The notes: generated by a model from the sequence alone, not told the origin. Shown: positions 23,667 to 32,764, numbered from the stretch's first letter. The stretch is 64,000 bases of DNA from Polycyclovorans sp964425915 (GCA_964425915.1 CAYROO010000004.1:62001-126000); one strand, 5' to 3'. A program made the numbers and translations.

Positions 23667-25079
23667 TCAGGCGGACTTCCGGGTCAGCTTCACCATCATC
23701 TTGGAGTAGCCCCGAACGAAATTCGACTGCACGATCTCGGGTTCGCCGATGACTTCGATGTTGTCGAATCGCGCCAGCAGCTCCTCCCACAGGATCTTCA
23801 GCTGCAGTTCGGCGAGGCGGTTGCCCATGCAGCGATGGACGCCGAAGCCGAAGGCCATGTGTTGTCGCGCATTGGCGCGGTCGATGATGAAATCGTCAGG
23901 GCGCTCGAACTTGCGTTCGTCGCGGTTGCCACTGGCGTACCACATCACCAGTTTGTCGCCCTTGCGGATGAACTGTCCGCCCAGGGTTGTGTCCTGCTTG
24001 GCCACGCGGCGCATGTAGGCCAGCGGCGTCTGCCAGCGAATGATTTCCGACACCATATTCGGGATCAGGCCGGGGTCGGCCTTGAGCTTGGCGAACTCGT
24101 CCGGGAATTGGTTGAGGGCATAGACACCGCCACTCATGGAATTTCGAGTGGTGTCATTACCGCCCACGATTAGCAGCGCGAGGTTGCCCAGGAATTCCAT
24201 CGGGCGATGGATGAGGTCGCGGGTGTCCTCGTTGGACTGCATCAAGGTGATGAGATCGAAGCCCGGCGGCTCGCCGGCTGCCAGACGCGCGGCTTTGTCG
24301 TGCCACAGACGCGTGAATTGTCGCGTCATTTCCGGCAGGCCCTGATAGATCTCGTCTGCGGTCGACGTCCCCCCCGTGGCTTCCGTGCTGCCTGAGGCCA
24401 AGTCTGACCAGTACACCAACTTGTGGCGCTGTTCGTAGGGAAAGTCGAGCAGGGTGGCGAGCATGCGGGCGGTGAGCTCGATGGATACCGTCGGTACCCA
24501 ATCAAAGGGCTCGTTCACTGGCAGGGCATCGAGCACCTCTTGCACCCGCGAGCGGATCAGCGCCTCCATCTGCTGCAGGTTCTTCGGCGCCACCACGCCT
24601 TGCACGGCCATGCGCTGGCGGTCGTGGCGTGGCGGATCCATGGCAATGAACATTTCCAGCTCAAGGCCTTCCGGCGGTTGCCCCATCACAATGAAGGGCT
24701 CCGCGGAAAAGCGCTCGTGATCCTTGTCGACGGTGAGGATGTCGTCATAGCGCGTGATCGACCAGATGCCGCCGAACGGGGTATTGCCCTGCCAGTGCAC
24801 GGGCGCCTCGTCGCGCAGGCGCTGGAAGTACGATTTCCAAACACCCTGTCGATACAGGAACGGACTGGTGGGGTCGATACGCTCCAACGGCAGGCTGTCG
24901 ACGGGTGGCAGCGGTGTTTCGGCGACCGGTTGGCGCATGGGCCGGTTGAGGATGCGGCGCTTGGCCTTTTGGAACAGATGCATGCCGCGAATCTGCAGAT
25001 CCATCGGCACGGTGGCCTGGACCTTGTCGAGCGTGCGGTGAAGGGCTTTGTCGGCCCACTGCGGGGTGGGGGTCTTCAT
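23667..25079 (-). CDS. CYP153-type cytochrome P450, second locus
   Basis: 470 residues from MKTPTPQWAD (TGGAG about 8 nt upstream; a 32-residue N-terminal extension to 25175 is rejected as Arg/Pro-rich and outside the family). I-helix LLIVGGNDTTRNS, SEIIRWQTPL, and heme loop FGFGVHRCMGNRLAE with Cys at about 417. By eye its C-terminal third is nearly the same as that of the island P450, while the N-terminus is more divergent. It probably hydroxylates the terminal carbon of an alkane or fatty acid. Paired with the ferredoxin 25 nt upstream; no alcohol dehydrogenase follows, and the tRNA-like junction begins 87 nt after its stop. Confidence 0.9.
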   Translation of the reverse strand: MKTPTPQWADKALHRTLDKVQATVPMDLQIRGMHLFQKAKRRILNRPMRQPVAETPLPPVDSLPLERIDPTSPFLYRQGVWKSYFQRLRDEAPVHWQGNTPFGGIWSITRYDDILTVDKDHERFSAEPFIVMGQPPEGLELEMFIAMDPPRHDRQRMAVQGVVAPKNLQQMEALIRSRVQEVLDALPVNEPFDWVPTVSIELTARMLATLLDFPYEQRHKLVYWSDLASGSTEATGGTSTADEIYQGLPEMTRQFTRLWHDKAARLAAGEPPGFDLITLMQSNEDTRDLIHRPMEFLGNLALLIVGGNDTTRNSMSGGVYALNQFPDEFAKLKADPGLIPNMVSEIIRWQTPLAYMRRVAKQDTTLGGQFIRKGDKLVMWYASGNRDERKFERPDDFIIDRANARQHMAFGFGVHRCMGNRLAELQLKILWEELLARFDNIEVIGEPEIVQSNFVRGYSKMMVKLTRKSA

Positions 25080-25104
25080 GGCAGGCACTCCAGTTGGGCG
25101 GGCA

Positions 25105-25425
25105 TCAGAATTGGTGTTCAGGGACCTGCACGCGCAGGCCATCGAGCGCGGCGGTGGCCTGGATCTGACACGCAAGACGAGAGTGTGGCGCGCGGTCGAC
25201 GGTCATGCTCAGCATCTGGGCCTCCTCGCTGCCCACCGGGCCCACTTTTTCTGCCCAGGTGTCATCCACCACGATGTGACATGTGCCACAGGCACAACTG
25301 CCGCCGCAATCGCCGTCGATACCCGGCACGTTATGAGCCTTGGCGAGTTCCATCAGGTTGCTGCCGCCGGTGACCGGCACCTGCATGGTGTTACCGTCGT
25401 GCAGCGCGAAATGAATCGTGGCCAT
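25105..25425 (-). CDS. [2Fe-2S] ferredoxin, second locus
   Basis: 106 residues, same length and family as the ferredoxin at 15204-15524. Cluster cysteines in GDCGGSCACGTCHI (about 39-52) and in RLACQIQ near residue 86. Electron donor to the P450 encoded 25 nt downstream. The two ferredoxins differ more than the P450 C-termini, suggesting the two loci are old paralogues or separate acquisitions rather than a recent duplication. Confidence 0.92.
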   Translation of the reverse strand: MATIHFALHDGNTMQVPVTGGSNLMELAKAHNVPGIDGDCGGSCACGTCHIVVDDTWAEKVGPVGSEEAQMLSMTVDRAPHSRLACQIQATAALDGLRVQVPEHQF

Positions 25426-25546
25426 ATCCTGCGGTCTCCTTGCGTTGTTGCCCTAACGGGCATTTCTGATCGTGATCTTGTGGTTCGCCAGGGCTACGGT
25501 CTATGTTCCAGCAGTCCAAAAAATTGTGAGAACGGCTCAATTGCGC

Positions 25547-26569
25547 ATGGCTCGCCCTGATCAGGCCCCTTATGTGACCGCACATATCCTGGCGCAGTTG
25601 CTGGATTCGCGGGCGCTGGAGGCGGAGGCATTGACGGCTTTCCAGAGCGTCATGCGCGCGGACGGATGCGACCTGCCGGTGCTGTTGCGTGAGGGCCGGC
25701 AGGTGCCACTGCAGTGGCTGCGGGCGGTCTATCCCGCGCTTGATGCCGATGGGGCGGCGCGCCTGGGTTATGCCGCAGGCGAGCAGGCCAGGCTGACCTC
25801 CTATGCGCCGCTCAGCCTGCCGCTGATCAGTGCGCCGACCATCCGCGAGGCTTTGCGGCTGGTGACGTTCCTGCCTTTGATCACCAATAGCGTGTCGGCC
25901 CACTGCCTGGAGCAGCGTGAGGGCATGGCAATCGTGCTGACGGTGGATACCGGTGATCCCATTTTGGATCGATTTCCCGTTTTCTATGGCGCTGCAGCCT
26001 TGGTGCGACTGGTGCAGCTGTTGTCGCCCGAAGCCGCTGATCTGGTTGTCCACATTGCGTGGCCGCAGCCCAAGGGTTTCTCCGACCACCCGGAATGCAT
26101 CGCCGGACGACTGCAGTTCAATGCGCTGTTCCACCACATCACGGTACCGAATGTCACTTTAGGCGCGCCCTGCCAACTTGCCGATCCTGTGGCTTATCGG
26201 GCTGGGCTGGAGAGCCTGGAGGTCCGTCTGGCGGGCCTTGGCGTCGGCGATTCCATTCGTGATCGGGTGCGTCGACTGCTGGGCAGCAACACCGGTCTGC
26301 TGACGATCGACGAGGCTGCGCGTCTGCTCAACCTGTCCGTGAGCACCCTGAAGCGCCGGCTGGCCGCCGATGGCACCCGTTATCGCGCGCTGCGGGAAAC
26401 GGTCAGCAAGGAGCGCGCCGTATTGATGCTGGCAGACCCCTCGCGCTCGTTGGAGTCGGTGGCCGCGGCCCTGGGCTACAGCGACCTTGCAAATTTCTCC
26501 CACGCCTTCAAGCGGTGGACGGGCCGGGCGCCCGGCGCCTTTCGCCGTGAGAGCGTGGACTCGCCCTGA
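25547..26569 (+). CDS. AraC-family transcriptional regulator, second locus
   Basis: 340 residues from MARPDQAPYV; a frame from 25472 adds 25 residues that do not resemble the family. N-terminal AraC ligand-binding-like region, C-terminal double HTH (LTIDEAARLLNLSVSTLKRR, and LESVAAALGYSDLANFSHAF). It is divergent from the ferredoxin-P450 pair with about 120 bp between, mirroring the island locus, and is probably its activator. It is clearly less similar to the island AraC protein than the P450s are to each other. Confidence 0.85.
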   Translation: MARPDQAPYVTAHILAQLLDSRALEAEALTAFQSVMRADGCDLPVLLREGRQVPLQWLRAVYPALDADGAARLGYAAGEQARLTSYAPLSLPLISAPTIREALRLVTFLPLITNSVSAHCLEQREGMAIVLTVDTGDPILDRFPVFYGAAALVRLVQLLSPEAADLVVHIAWPQPKGFSDHPECIAGRLQFNALFHHITVPNVTLGAPCQLADPVAYRAGLESLEVRLAGLGVGDSIRDRVRRLLGSNTGLLTIDEAARLLNLSVSTLKRRLAADGTRYRALRETVSKERAVLMLADPSRSLESVAAALGYSDLANFSHAFKRWTGRAPGAFRRESVDSP

Positions 26570-26731
26570 CGCCGCGGTACTCGACTGGTTTCCCCCCGGC
26601 GTGGTCTCCGAATACCTCAGGCGGGGCCCCGTGGCGGGGCGGGGTGCAGGGCCAGCGACGCTGCAGTAGGCTGAGACGCTACCCCTGACACCCGCCCGCA
26701 CTGGCGGTGTCGCACTGGCGAGGAGCCGCCC

Positions 26732-27511
26732 ATGCCGCATATTGAAACCCGCGTTGATGGCCACGTGCTGGAGATACACGTCAATCGCCCGGAAAAGCTC
26801 AACGCGCTATCGCCTGAGATGTACGGTGACCTGGCGCAGGCGTTGGGGCGCCTTGATCGCGAACCCGCCCTGCGAGTAGGCCTGCTGTACGCCGCCGGCA
26901 AGCACTTCTCGGCGGGCGTGGAGCTCGACAAGTGGGCGCCGATCTTCGCCAAGGCGGAGGGCTTTCCGGTGCCGGACGGCGGGATCGATCCGTTTGCCTT
27001 GAAGGGGCCGCGTTGCAGCAAGCCGGTGGTGATGGCGGTACAGGGCTACTGCTACACCTGGGGGGTGGAGGTGATGCTCACCACGGATGTACGGGTGGCG
27101 GCTGAGGACACGCGGTTTGCCATGCTGGAAGTGAAGCGGGGCATTTACCCCTGCGGTGGCGCCACCCTGCGGTTGCCGGAGCAGATGGGCTGGGCCAACG
27201 CGCAGCGCTATCTGCTGACCGGCGAAGCCTGGAGTGCGGCGGATGCGTTGCGCACCGGCCTGGTTCAGGCCGTGGTACCGGCCGGCGAGCAGTACGCCGC
27301 GGCCCGCAAGATCGCGGACAGCATCGCTGCCGCCGCGCCGCTCGGTGTGCAGGCCATTCTGCGTTCTGCACGACTGACCCGCAGCCATGGCGAGCAGCAC
27401 GCTGCTGACCACGTGTTCGATGATATGACGGTGGTGATGCAGAGCGAGGATGCGCGCGAGGGCGTGCAGTCCTTCGTTGAGCGACGCGAGGCCAGGTTCA
27501 TCGGGCGCTAG
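26732..27511 (+). CDS. Enoyl-CoA hydratase/isomerase (crotonase) family
   Basis: 259 residues. Crotonase fold with RPEKLNALSPEM (about 19-30), oxyanion-hole AGKHFSAGVELD (about 54-65) and KPVVMAVQGYCYTWGVEVML (about 95-115). In the second active-site region the usual catalytic Glu pair is not obvious (LEVKRGIYPCGGAT), so isomerase, hydrolase or hydratase activity cannot be told apart. GGAG lies about 9 nt before ATG. Separate transcription unit downstream of the second P450/AraC locus; likely handles an acyl-CoA from the same pathway. Confidence 0.85.
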   Translation: MPHIETRVDGHVLEIHVNRPEKLNALSPEMYGDLAQALGRLDREPALRVGLLYAAGKHFSAGVELDKWAPIFAKAEGFPVPDGGIDPFALKGPRCSKPVVMAVQGYCYTWGVEVMLTTDVRVAAEDTRFAMLEVKRGIYPCGGATLRLPEQMGWANAQRYLLTGEAWSAADALRTGLVQAVVPAGEQYAAARKIADSIAAAAPLGVQAILRSARLTRSHGEQHAADHVFDDMTVVMQSEDAREGVQSFVERREARFIGR

Positions 27512-27522
27512 TCACCCGATGC

Positions 27523-27558
27523 CCGGTCATCGCCGTCGAGGCCAACGGCGATGACCGG
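27523..27558. terminator. Long hairpin between convergent genes
   Basis: Perfect 14-bp inverted repeat CCGGTCATCGCCGT / ACGGCGATGACCGG with an 8-nt loop, between the convergent crotonase and lipoprotein genes. There is no T-tract, so termination may be imperfect or Rho-assisted. Confidence 0.6.
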
Positions 27559-27567
27559 TCGCAGGCC

Positions 27568-28236
27568 TCAGGGCTGTTGCTGACCAAACAGGCAGATATC
27601 GTGAATGCGCCCGCCTTGCGACAGGTCCAGGGTCAGCAGGTTGGCGCTGACCGTCACCTGCAGTTCGTCATACGGCAGGCTGTTGACGAAGCCCACCAGA
27701 CCGCGGTCTTCGTTCCCCAGGATGTTGCGCCCCAGCAGGTCGAGGGCCAGCAAGGAACCGGTGCCACGTTCCTCCTGCTTCTCCCCATTTCGCCAGGTGG
27801 ACACGGTCACGGTCCGGCCCAGTGCGAGATCGAGTACGCCGGCGCCGAGATCCAGATCGACCGCCGCCAGGCGACCGGCCGGGACTGGGCCGGGCAGGGT
27901 GGCGCGAATGCCCACCGCGCCGCCCAGCAGCTGGTCGAGCAGGCCCAGGCGATAGCTGACGGTTGTTGACGTGTCGGGGTCGCCATCCACCGCCAGCGAT
28001 GCATCGCCGACATTGCAGACCAAGCCGCTCAGCAGCGTGCACAGCAGTCCTTCACGGACCGGGGCGGCCGTAGTGCCTACGGGTGCATTTTGCGAGCAGG
28101 CGAGGGCGCGAGGCTCGGTGTCAGGGGGAAGGACGGCGCCGTCGCCGCTGCCGCCACAGGCGGTCAGCCCGAGTCCGAGCAAGGCAATGGCAATGCTGTG
28201 GGTGGCGCGGCTAGAACGCAGTGTCTTGTTGTTCAT
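27568..28236 (-). CDS. Lipoprotein of unknown function
   Basis: 222 residues. The signal sequence ends in the lipobox LGLTAC followed by GGSGDG, so it is anchored to a membrane by a lipidated Cys at about residue 28. The start at 28236 is chosen for the signal peptide and AGGAA about 7 nt upstream; the frame open to 28551 is not coding. The mature part is rich in Leu, Gly and Asp with several Cys (ACSQNAP, LLCTLL, LVCNVG, ICLFG) and predicted beta-strands, but no recognised domain. Confidence 0.65.
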   Translation of the reverse strand: MNNKTLRSSRATHSIAIALLGLGLTACGGSGDGAVLPPDTEPRALACSQNAPVGTTAAPVREGLLCTLLSGLVCNVGDASLAVDGDPDTSTTVSYRLGLLDQLLGGAVGIRATLPGPVPAGRLAAVDLDLGAGVLDLALGRTVTVSTWRNGEKQEERGTGSLLALDLLGRNILGNEDRGLVGFVNSLPYDELQVTVSANLLTLDLSQGGRIHDICLFGQQQP

Positions 28237-28470
28237 GGTGATTCCTATCGTCATGGGCCCGGATGGGTGGCGGCGATTGTTCGCAGACAGGGCGGCGCTG
28301 ACGACGGCGGATGGCTGACCGCGGCGTAGGAAAACCGGAAGCTGAGAATGAACGGCATCGGGCGAGCGGACCAGCGGTCGCAAGCTGAGGCATGAGTCGG
28401 GCTTCAACCTGCCCTCCGTGGTCGTGTCGCTGATCGACGAGCCAGGCGTCGGCGCGGTTATCATCGGGCC

Positions 28471-29808
28471 ATGAACGCCTTGGCTGACGACATCGTGCGC
28501 TCCGTGCGTGCCCGCGACCCGGGCGAGCCGGAGTTCCATCAGGCGGTGCAAGAATTCATCGAGAGCACCTGCACCTTCATTTCAGAGCGCCCGGGCTACG
28601 CCGATCCTGGGCTGCTGGCACGCCTGCTGGAGCCGGAACGAGTCTTGATGTTTCGCGTGCCCTGGGTGGATGACCGCGGTCGGGTACAGGTGAATCGCGG
28701 CTATCGCGTGCAGATGAACAGTGCCATCGGTCCCTACAAGGGTGGCCTACGCTTTCATCCCTCGGTGAGTCTCGGCACCCTCAAGTTTCTGGCTTTCGAG
28801 CAGACCTTCAAGAACGCCCTCACCGGTTTGCCGCTGGGCGGCGGCAAGGGGGGCGCTGACTTTGATCCCAAAGGCCGCAGCGACGCTGAGGTGATGCGCT
28901 TCTGCCAGGCCTTCATGTTGGAGCTGCAGCGCTACATCGGGCCCGACACCGATGTGCCGGCGGGTGACATCGGTGTTGGCGCCCGCGAGATCGGCTACCT
29001 CTATGGGATGTACCGCAAGCTGCAGAACCGGGTGGACGGCGCGCTCACCGGCAAAGGGCTGAGCTACGGCGGTAGCCTGATCCGCCCCGAGGCCACGGGC
29101 TACGGGCTGATCTACTTTGTGGAGCAGATGCTGGCCACGCGTGGTCGCAAATTGGAGGGGTTACGGGTGGCCATCTCGGGGGCTGGCAATGTGGCGCTGC
29201 ATGCCGCCGAGAAGGCATTGGAGTGCGGTGCCCGGGTGATCAGCGTTTCGGACTCACGCGGCACGCTGCACTGTGCGGCTGGCTTCACCCTCAAGCAGAT
29301 CGCGTCCATCGAGGCCCTCAAGCAGTCGCGGGACAGTCGTCTCGAAGCGCTGTCGGGAGAGGCCGGCTACACCTATCTGGCGGGCGCGCGACCTTGGCGT
29401 CTGCCCTGCGATGTTGCCTTGCCCTGCGCCACCCAGAACGAACTCGATGGCGACGATGCTCGGGCACTGCTGGAACAAGGCTGCCTGTGCGTGGCCGAAG
29501 GCGCCAATATGCCGTCCACGCTGGACGCAGTGCATTGCTTCCAGCAGGCCCGTCTGCTGTATGCGCCAGGCAAGGCCTCCAACGCGGGGGGCGTGGCGGT
29601 CAGCGGCCTGGAGATGACACAGAACGCCACGCGTGACAGCTGGTCCCGGGGCGACGTCGATGCCCGGCTGCGCGTGATCATGGTGAATATCCACAGTACC
29701 TGCGTGCAGCACGGACGACGGGGCGAGCAGGTCGATTATGTAGCGGGGGCCAATATCGGCGGTTTCATCAAGGTGGCCGACGCCCTGCTGGCGCAGGGTG
29801 TGGTGTAG
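28471..29808 (+). CDS. gdhA: Glutamate dehydrogenase (hexameric, NADP type)
   Basis: 445 residues, the usual size of hexameric bacterial GDH. PYKGGLRFHPSV (about 90-101) and the catalytic-lysine motif LPLGGGKGGADFDPKGRSD (about 125-143) are intact. The Rossmann motif AISGAGNVALHAAEKA is at about 236-251. It converts 2-oxoglutarate and ammonium to glutamate using NADPH. The ATG at 28471 opens the gene in a region divergent from the lipoprotein. The Crp/Fnr-like gene follows by 3 nt, so the two may be co-transcribed. Confidence 0.95.
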   Translation: MNALADDIVRSVRARDPGEPEFHQAVQEFIESTCTFISERPGYADPGLLARLLEPERVLMFRVPWVDDRGRVQVNRGYRVQMNSAIGPYKGGLRFHPSVSLGTLKFLAFEQTFKNALTGLPLGGGKGGADFDPKGRSDAEVMRFCQAFMLELQRYIGPDTDVPAGDIGVGAREIGYLYGMYRKLQNRVDGALTGKGLSYGGSLIRPEATGYGLIYFVEQMLATRGRKLEGLRVAISGAGNVALHAAEKALECGARVISVSDSRGTLHCAAGFTLKQIASIEALKQSRDSRLEALSGEAGYTYLAGARPWRLPCDVALPCATQNELDGDDARALLEQGCLCVAEGANMPSTLDAVHCFQQARLLYAPGKASNAGGVAVSGLEMTQNATRDSWSRGDVDARLRVIMVNIHSTCVQHGRRGEQVDYVAGANIGGFIKVADALLAQGVV

Positions 29809-29811
29809 CCG

Positions 29812-30426
29812 GTGTCGGTGCCGCCGACAGAGCCGCCGGCAATGCTCGACCTGGTCGCCTATCTTGGGCGCTGGGTGGCGTTGCCCGGCGAGGCGGCTGC
29901 ACATATGGCCCCCTATGTGACGCCGTGTTGCTACCGCCGCGGCCAGTACCTGTTTCGGATCGGTGACCGCGCCGACGACATCATCTTCCTTACGCAGGGA
30001 CTGGTCCGCGTCTACCAGTCTCGGGGCGGACGCGAGGTCAACCTGCGGCTGCTGGCGGCACCTGCAGCAGCGCTGCCGTATCACAGTCACCTGCTTGAGC
30101 AGCCCGCCGACGAAGCCTTGCAGGCGGTCACCGACGTGCTCGGGTTTCGGGTCCGTTACCGCGCGCTCTGTGTTGATCATCCAGGGCCGGTGGTGGCGGA
30201 ATTGCGGCGGGTACTGGCCGAGCGTCACTTTCTGGCCATGCAGCGGCGAGTACGGATGCTGCAGGCCGGGCGGGCCGAGCATCGGTACCGCGTGTTCCTT
30301 GAGGAGATGGAATCCGAGGTGGTTCGCCTGACGCCGGCGCTGCACGTTGCCTCCTATCTCGGTATCACCCCTGAATCCCTCAGCCGGATCCGACTGCGTC
30401 AACGTGCTGCCGCGGGCGAATCTTGA
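29812..30426 (+). CDS. Crp/Fnr-family regulator
   Basis: 204 residues, probable GTG start 3 nt after gdhA (ATG at 29842 is possible). The N-terminal cyclic-nucleotide-binding-like beta-roll has YRRGQYLFRIGDRADDIIFL, and the C-terminus has a winged-helix segment ending HVASYLGITPESLSRIRLRQ. It lacks the FNR iron-sulfur cysteines near the N-terminus. The HTH segment is at the very end, as in short Crp/Fnr members. Co-location with gdhA suggests control of nitrogen or carbon genes, but no target site was identified. Confidence 0.8.
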   Translation: MSVPPTEPPAMLDLVAYLGRWVALPGEAAAHMAPYVTPCCYRRGQYLFRIGDRADDIIFLTQGLVRVYQSRGGREVNLRLLAAPAAALPYHSHLLEQPADEALQAVTDVLGFRVRYRALCVDHPGPVVAELRRVLAERHFLAMQRRVRMLQAGRAEHRYRVFLEEMESEVVRLTPALHVASYLGITPESLSRIRLRQRAAAGES

Positions 30427-30495
30427 TTTTCGTCAATGCGGCTGGGCGCTTTCTGGTGCACGATGCCCCCAGAAAAATGATGGGACGACAACACC

Positions 30496-31485
30496 ATGAC
30501 AGCGGGTGACAAGACGCAAAGAGTGGCGGCAGTACAGCTGGAGGCGGTCGTCGGCGACGTTGCCGAGAACCTGCGCCGGCTCGATCAGTTGGTGGCCGAG
30601 GCCGCTTCGCAGGGCGCGCGGATCATCGCCGTTCCGGAGTTCTTCACCTCCCGGATTCCCTTTGACCCCGGCGTCCATGCGGCGGTGTTGCCGCTCAACA
30701 ACATGGCGGTAAGCGCCCTCAAGCAATGGGCCGCGCGGCACCATTGCTGGATCGGCGGCTCGATGCTGGTCGCGGATGGCGATGCGGTATTCAACCGCTA
30801 TCACCTGGTGGCACCCGATGGCCAGACCTATTGCCACGACAAGGATCTGCCCACCATGTGGGAAAACGCTTTCTATGGGCCGGGCGCTGACGACGGCGTG
30901 TTCGAAACCGCCCTCGGTCCAGTGGGCGTCGCGGTCTGCTGGGAGCTGATCCGCACCGGTACCGTCCGTCGCATGCGCCGTGCAAACGTCGGCCTGGCCA
31001 TCACGGGCACCCATTGGTGGACCATGCCATCGAACTGGGGCGGGTTGGTTGACCGGGGGCTTGCCGCGCTCTCCAAGCGCAACGCAGCCATGTCGGAAGG
31101 GGCGCCGGTCGCGTTTGCCCGGCGTCTCGGCGCGCCGGTGCTGCAGGCCTCGCACTGCGGACGTTTTCGCACCGGTTTCATGGTGGTTCCAGGCCTCAGC
31201 TCCGGGCTGCCCTATGAGACAGAATTCGTCGGCGCCACCCAGGTGGTCGACGCCCACGGCGAAGTGCTGGCGGTGCGCCGCGCCCAGCAAGGCCCCGGAG
31301 TGGTGGTGGCCGACATCACCCTCGGGGCGGTCGCTCCGGAACAACCCCTGGAGTCGCGGTTCTGGATTCCCGACCTGCCGCCGCTGATTCGGGCCTACTG
31401 GCACCATCAGAACGCTTGCGGTCGTGCCTACTACCATCGTCACGGCCGCGCGGCCGGCCTTCGCAATGCCCAGGAATTGTCATGA
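30496..31485 (+). CDS. Nitrilase-superfamily carbon-nitrogen hydrolase
   Basis: 329 residues. The catalytic triad of the superfamily is visible: Glu in IIAVPEFF (about 47), Lys in CHDKDLPTMWE (about 118) and Cys in GVAVCWELIR (about 154). Members hydrolyse nitriles, amides or carbamoyl groups; the branch is not clear, and the long WENAFYGPG insertion is unusual. The downstream membrane gene overlaps by ATGA. Cytoplasmic, no signal peptide. Confidence 0.88.
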   Translation: MTAGDKTQRVAAVQLEAVVGDVAENLRRLDQLVAEAASQGARIIAVPEFFTSRIPFDPGVHAAVLPLNNMAVSALKQWAARHHCWIGGSMLVADGDAVFNRYHLVAPDGQTYCHDKDLPTMWENAFYGPGADDGVFETALGPVGVAVCWELIRTGTVRRMRRANVGLAITGTHWWTMPSNWGGLVDRGLAALSKRNAAMSEGAPVAFARRLGAPVLQASHCGRFRTGFMVVPGLSSGLPYETEFVGATQVVDAHGEVLAVRRAQQGPGVVVADITLGAVAPEQPLESRFWIPDLPPLIRAYWHHQNACGRAYYHRHGRAAGLRNAQELS

Positions 31486-31922
31486 CTGCTGAAACCCTCT
31501 GTCTGCTGGCGGCTGGTATTTTCTTTCTCTCAGCCTTGCTGACCGGCGTCTGGAAGTACCGCTGCATGATCACCTCGACCGAGGCCCAGGCGCCGTACTA
31601 CGTTGACATTGCGCACCGCACCAGCCTGATGTACGCCTTCTCGGCGCTGCTGCTACGCGAGTTCGTGCCGTATTCACCACTGGGGCCAACCGGAACCCTG
31701 TGGGCGGTCGGCATTCCCCTGCTGTTCTTTGCGTCGGCAATCGTCACCTACATCACGCATGGCGTGCTGCGCGATACCGACAATCAGCTGCGCTCGCCGC
31801 ACAAACTTGGAAATCGCACCCTGCCGCGGATGGTCATCAGCGTCTATATGGTCGCGCTGATGGTCGGCGAGATCGGCGGCTTCCTGATCCTGTTGGGCGG
31901 GTTCCTTCACGCCGTGTTCTGA
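31482..31922 (+). CDS. Four-helix integral membrane protein
   Basis: 146 residues beginning MTAETLCLLA; start fixed by the ATGA overlap with the nitrilase gene. Hydrophobic segments at about 5-24, 50-65, 75-98 and 122-145 with short polar loops. The size and four-helix pattern recall MAPEG-type proteins, but no MAPEG motif is evident. It probably acts with the hydrolase encoded upstream, perhaps on a membrane-derived or hydrophobic amide. Function unknown. Confidence 0.6.
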   Translation: MTAETLCLLAAGIFFLSALLTGVWKYRCMITSTEAQAPYYVDIAHRTSLMYAFSALLLREFVPYSPLGPTGTLWAVGIPLLFFASAIVTYITHGVLRDTDNQLRSPHKLGNRTLPRMVISVYMVALMVGEIGGFLILLGGFLHAVF

Positions 31923-31939
31923 GGCGCCCCACCCGGGTC

Positions 31940-32650
31940 TCAATCGAGTGCGGTGGCACCCTCATCGGCGATCCGGCGCAGCGCCTCGGCGTCGTGGACG
32001 GTGAGGCGACCGTACTCGAGGCCAATCCACCCCCGCGCTTCCCAGCCCTTCAACTCGCGGCTGATGCCCTGACGCGCGGCGCCCAGGCTGCGCGCGAGGT
32101 CTTCCTGAGGCAGGTGGATGTCGATCACGATGGCGTTGTCGGTCGGCTTGCCGTAGAGCGCCACCAGGTCCAGCACCCGACGTGCCAGCCGCACCGCAAG
32201 CGGCTCGAACTGGGCATCCTCGATGTAGGCAAAGGTGAGCCGCAGTTTGCGGCAGAGCATGCGCAGGAAGTGGGGATACAACGACGGCTCCCGCTCCAGC
32301 AGATCCAGGAAGCGGTCGCGTGGCAGCATCAACACTTCGGTCTCGCCCATGGCCACACCATCATGGGTTCGGCCCAGACCATCGAACATGGAAATCTCGC
32401 CGAACCAGCTGCCGGGGGCGAACTGCATCAGCAGCAGCTCCTTGCCGTCGCTTGACGCGGCCGAGGCGCGGATGCCGCCCTTGACCACGCCATAAAGGCC
32501 ATCGGGTGGGTCCCCCTTGGCAAACAGCAGTGCGCCGTCGGCAAGGCGTCGGCGAACGGTCATCGCCGCCAGCTGGGAAACGATGGCCTCAGGCAGAGGG
32601 CGGAACCACTCGCTGTTGAGCAGGATTTCCCGCTCTTGCGTCCATTTCAT
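31940..32650 (-). CDS. Crp/Fnr-family cyclic-nucleotide-type regulator
   Basis: 236 residues. Nucleotide-binding-like beta-roll with LFAKGDPPDGLYGVVKGGIR (about 42-61) and FAPGSWFGEISMFDG (about 78-92), a long C-helix, and a C-terminal winged helix with LPQEDLARSLGAARQGISRE (about 180-199). The GxxE(I/L) pocket motif is present but the cAMP-contacting Arg-Ser is not obvious. Convergent with the membrane gene and divergent from the riboswitch-controlled transporter. Confidence 0.88.
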   Translation of the reverse strand: MKWTQEREILLNSEWFRPLPEAIVSQLAAMTVRRRLADGALLFAKGDPPDGLYGVVKGGIRASAASSDGKELLLMQFAPGSWFGEISMFDGLGRTHDGVAMGETEVLMLPRDRFLDLLEREPSLYPHFLRMLCRKLRLTFAYIEDAQFEPLAVRLARRVLDLVALYGKPTDNAIVIDIHLPQEDLARSLGAARQGISRELKGWEARGWIGLEYGRLTVHDAEALRRIADEGATALD

Positions 32651-32748
32651 CCCGTGGCTCCTGTCGACGTCCGATCGAAGCGTACCCCAGACAGGAGTGC
32701 AGGCAAGTGGCCGGTGTGGCCACTGCGGTCAGTACCCGGCCGCTGTGC

Positions 32749-32754
32749 TAAAAT
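32749..32754 (+). promoter_or_regulatory. -10 element of the riboswitch transcript
   Basis: TAAAAT, 5 of 6 to the sigma-70 -10 consensus, ending 13 nt before the conserved GGGAGTAG of the riboswitch. No clear -35 hexamer is seen 17 nt upstream. Confidence 0.45.
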
Positions 32755-32764
32755 GTCCTCGTCA

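Noticed and set aside
29254..30402. 382-codon open frame antisense to gdhA and the Crp/Fnr gene
   Set aside because: It crosses two genes with clear family motifs and has no recognisable content.
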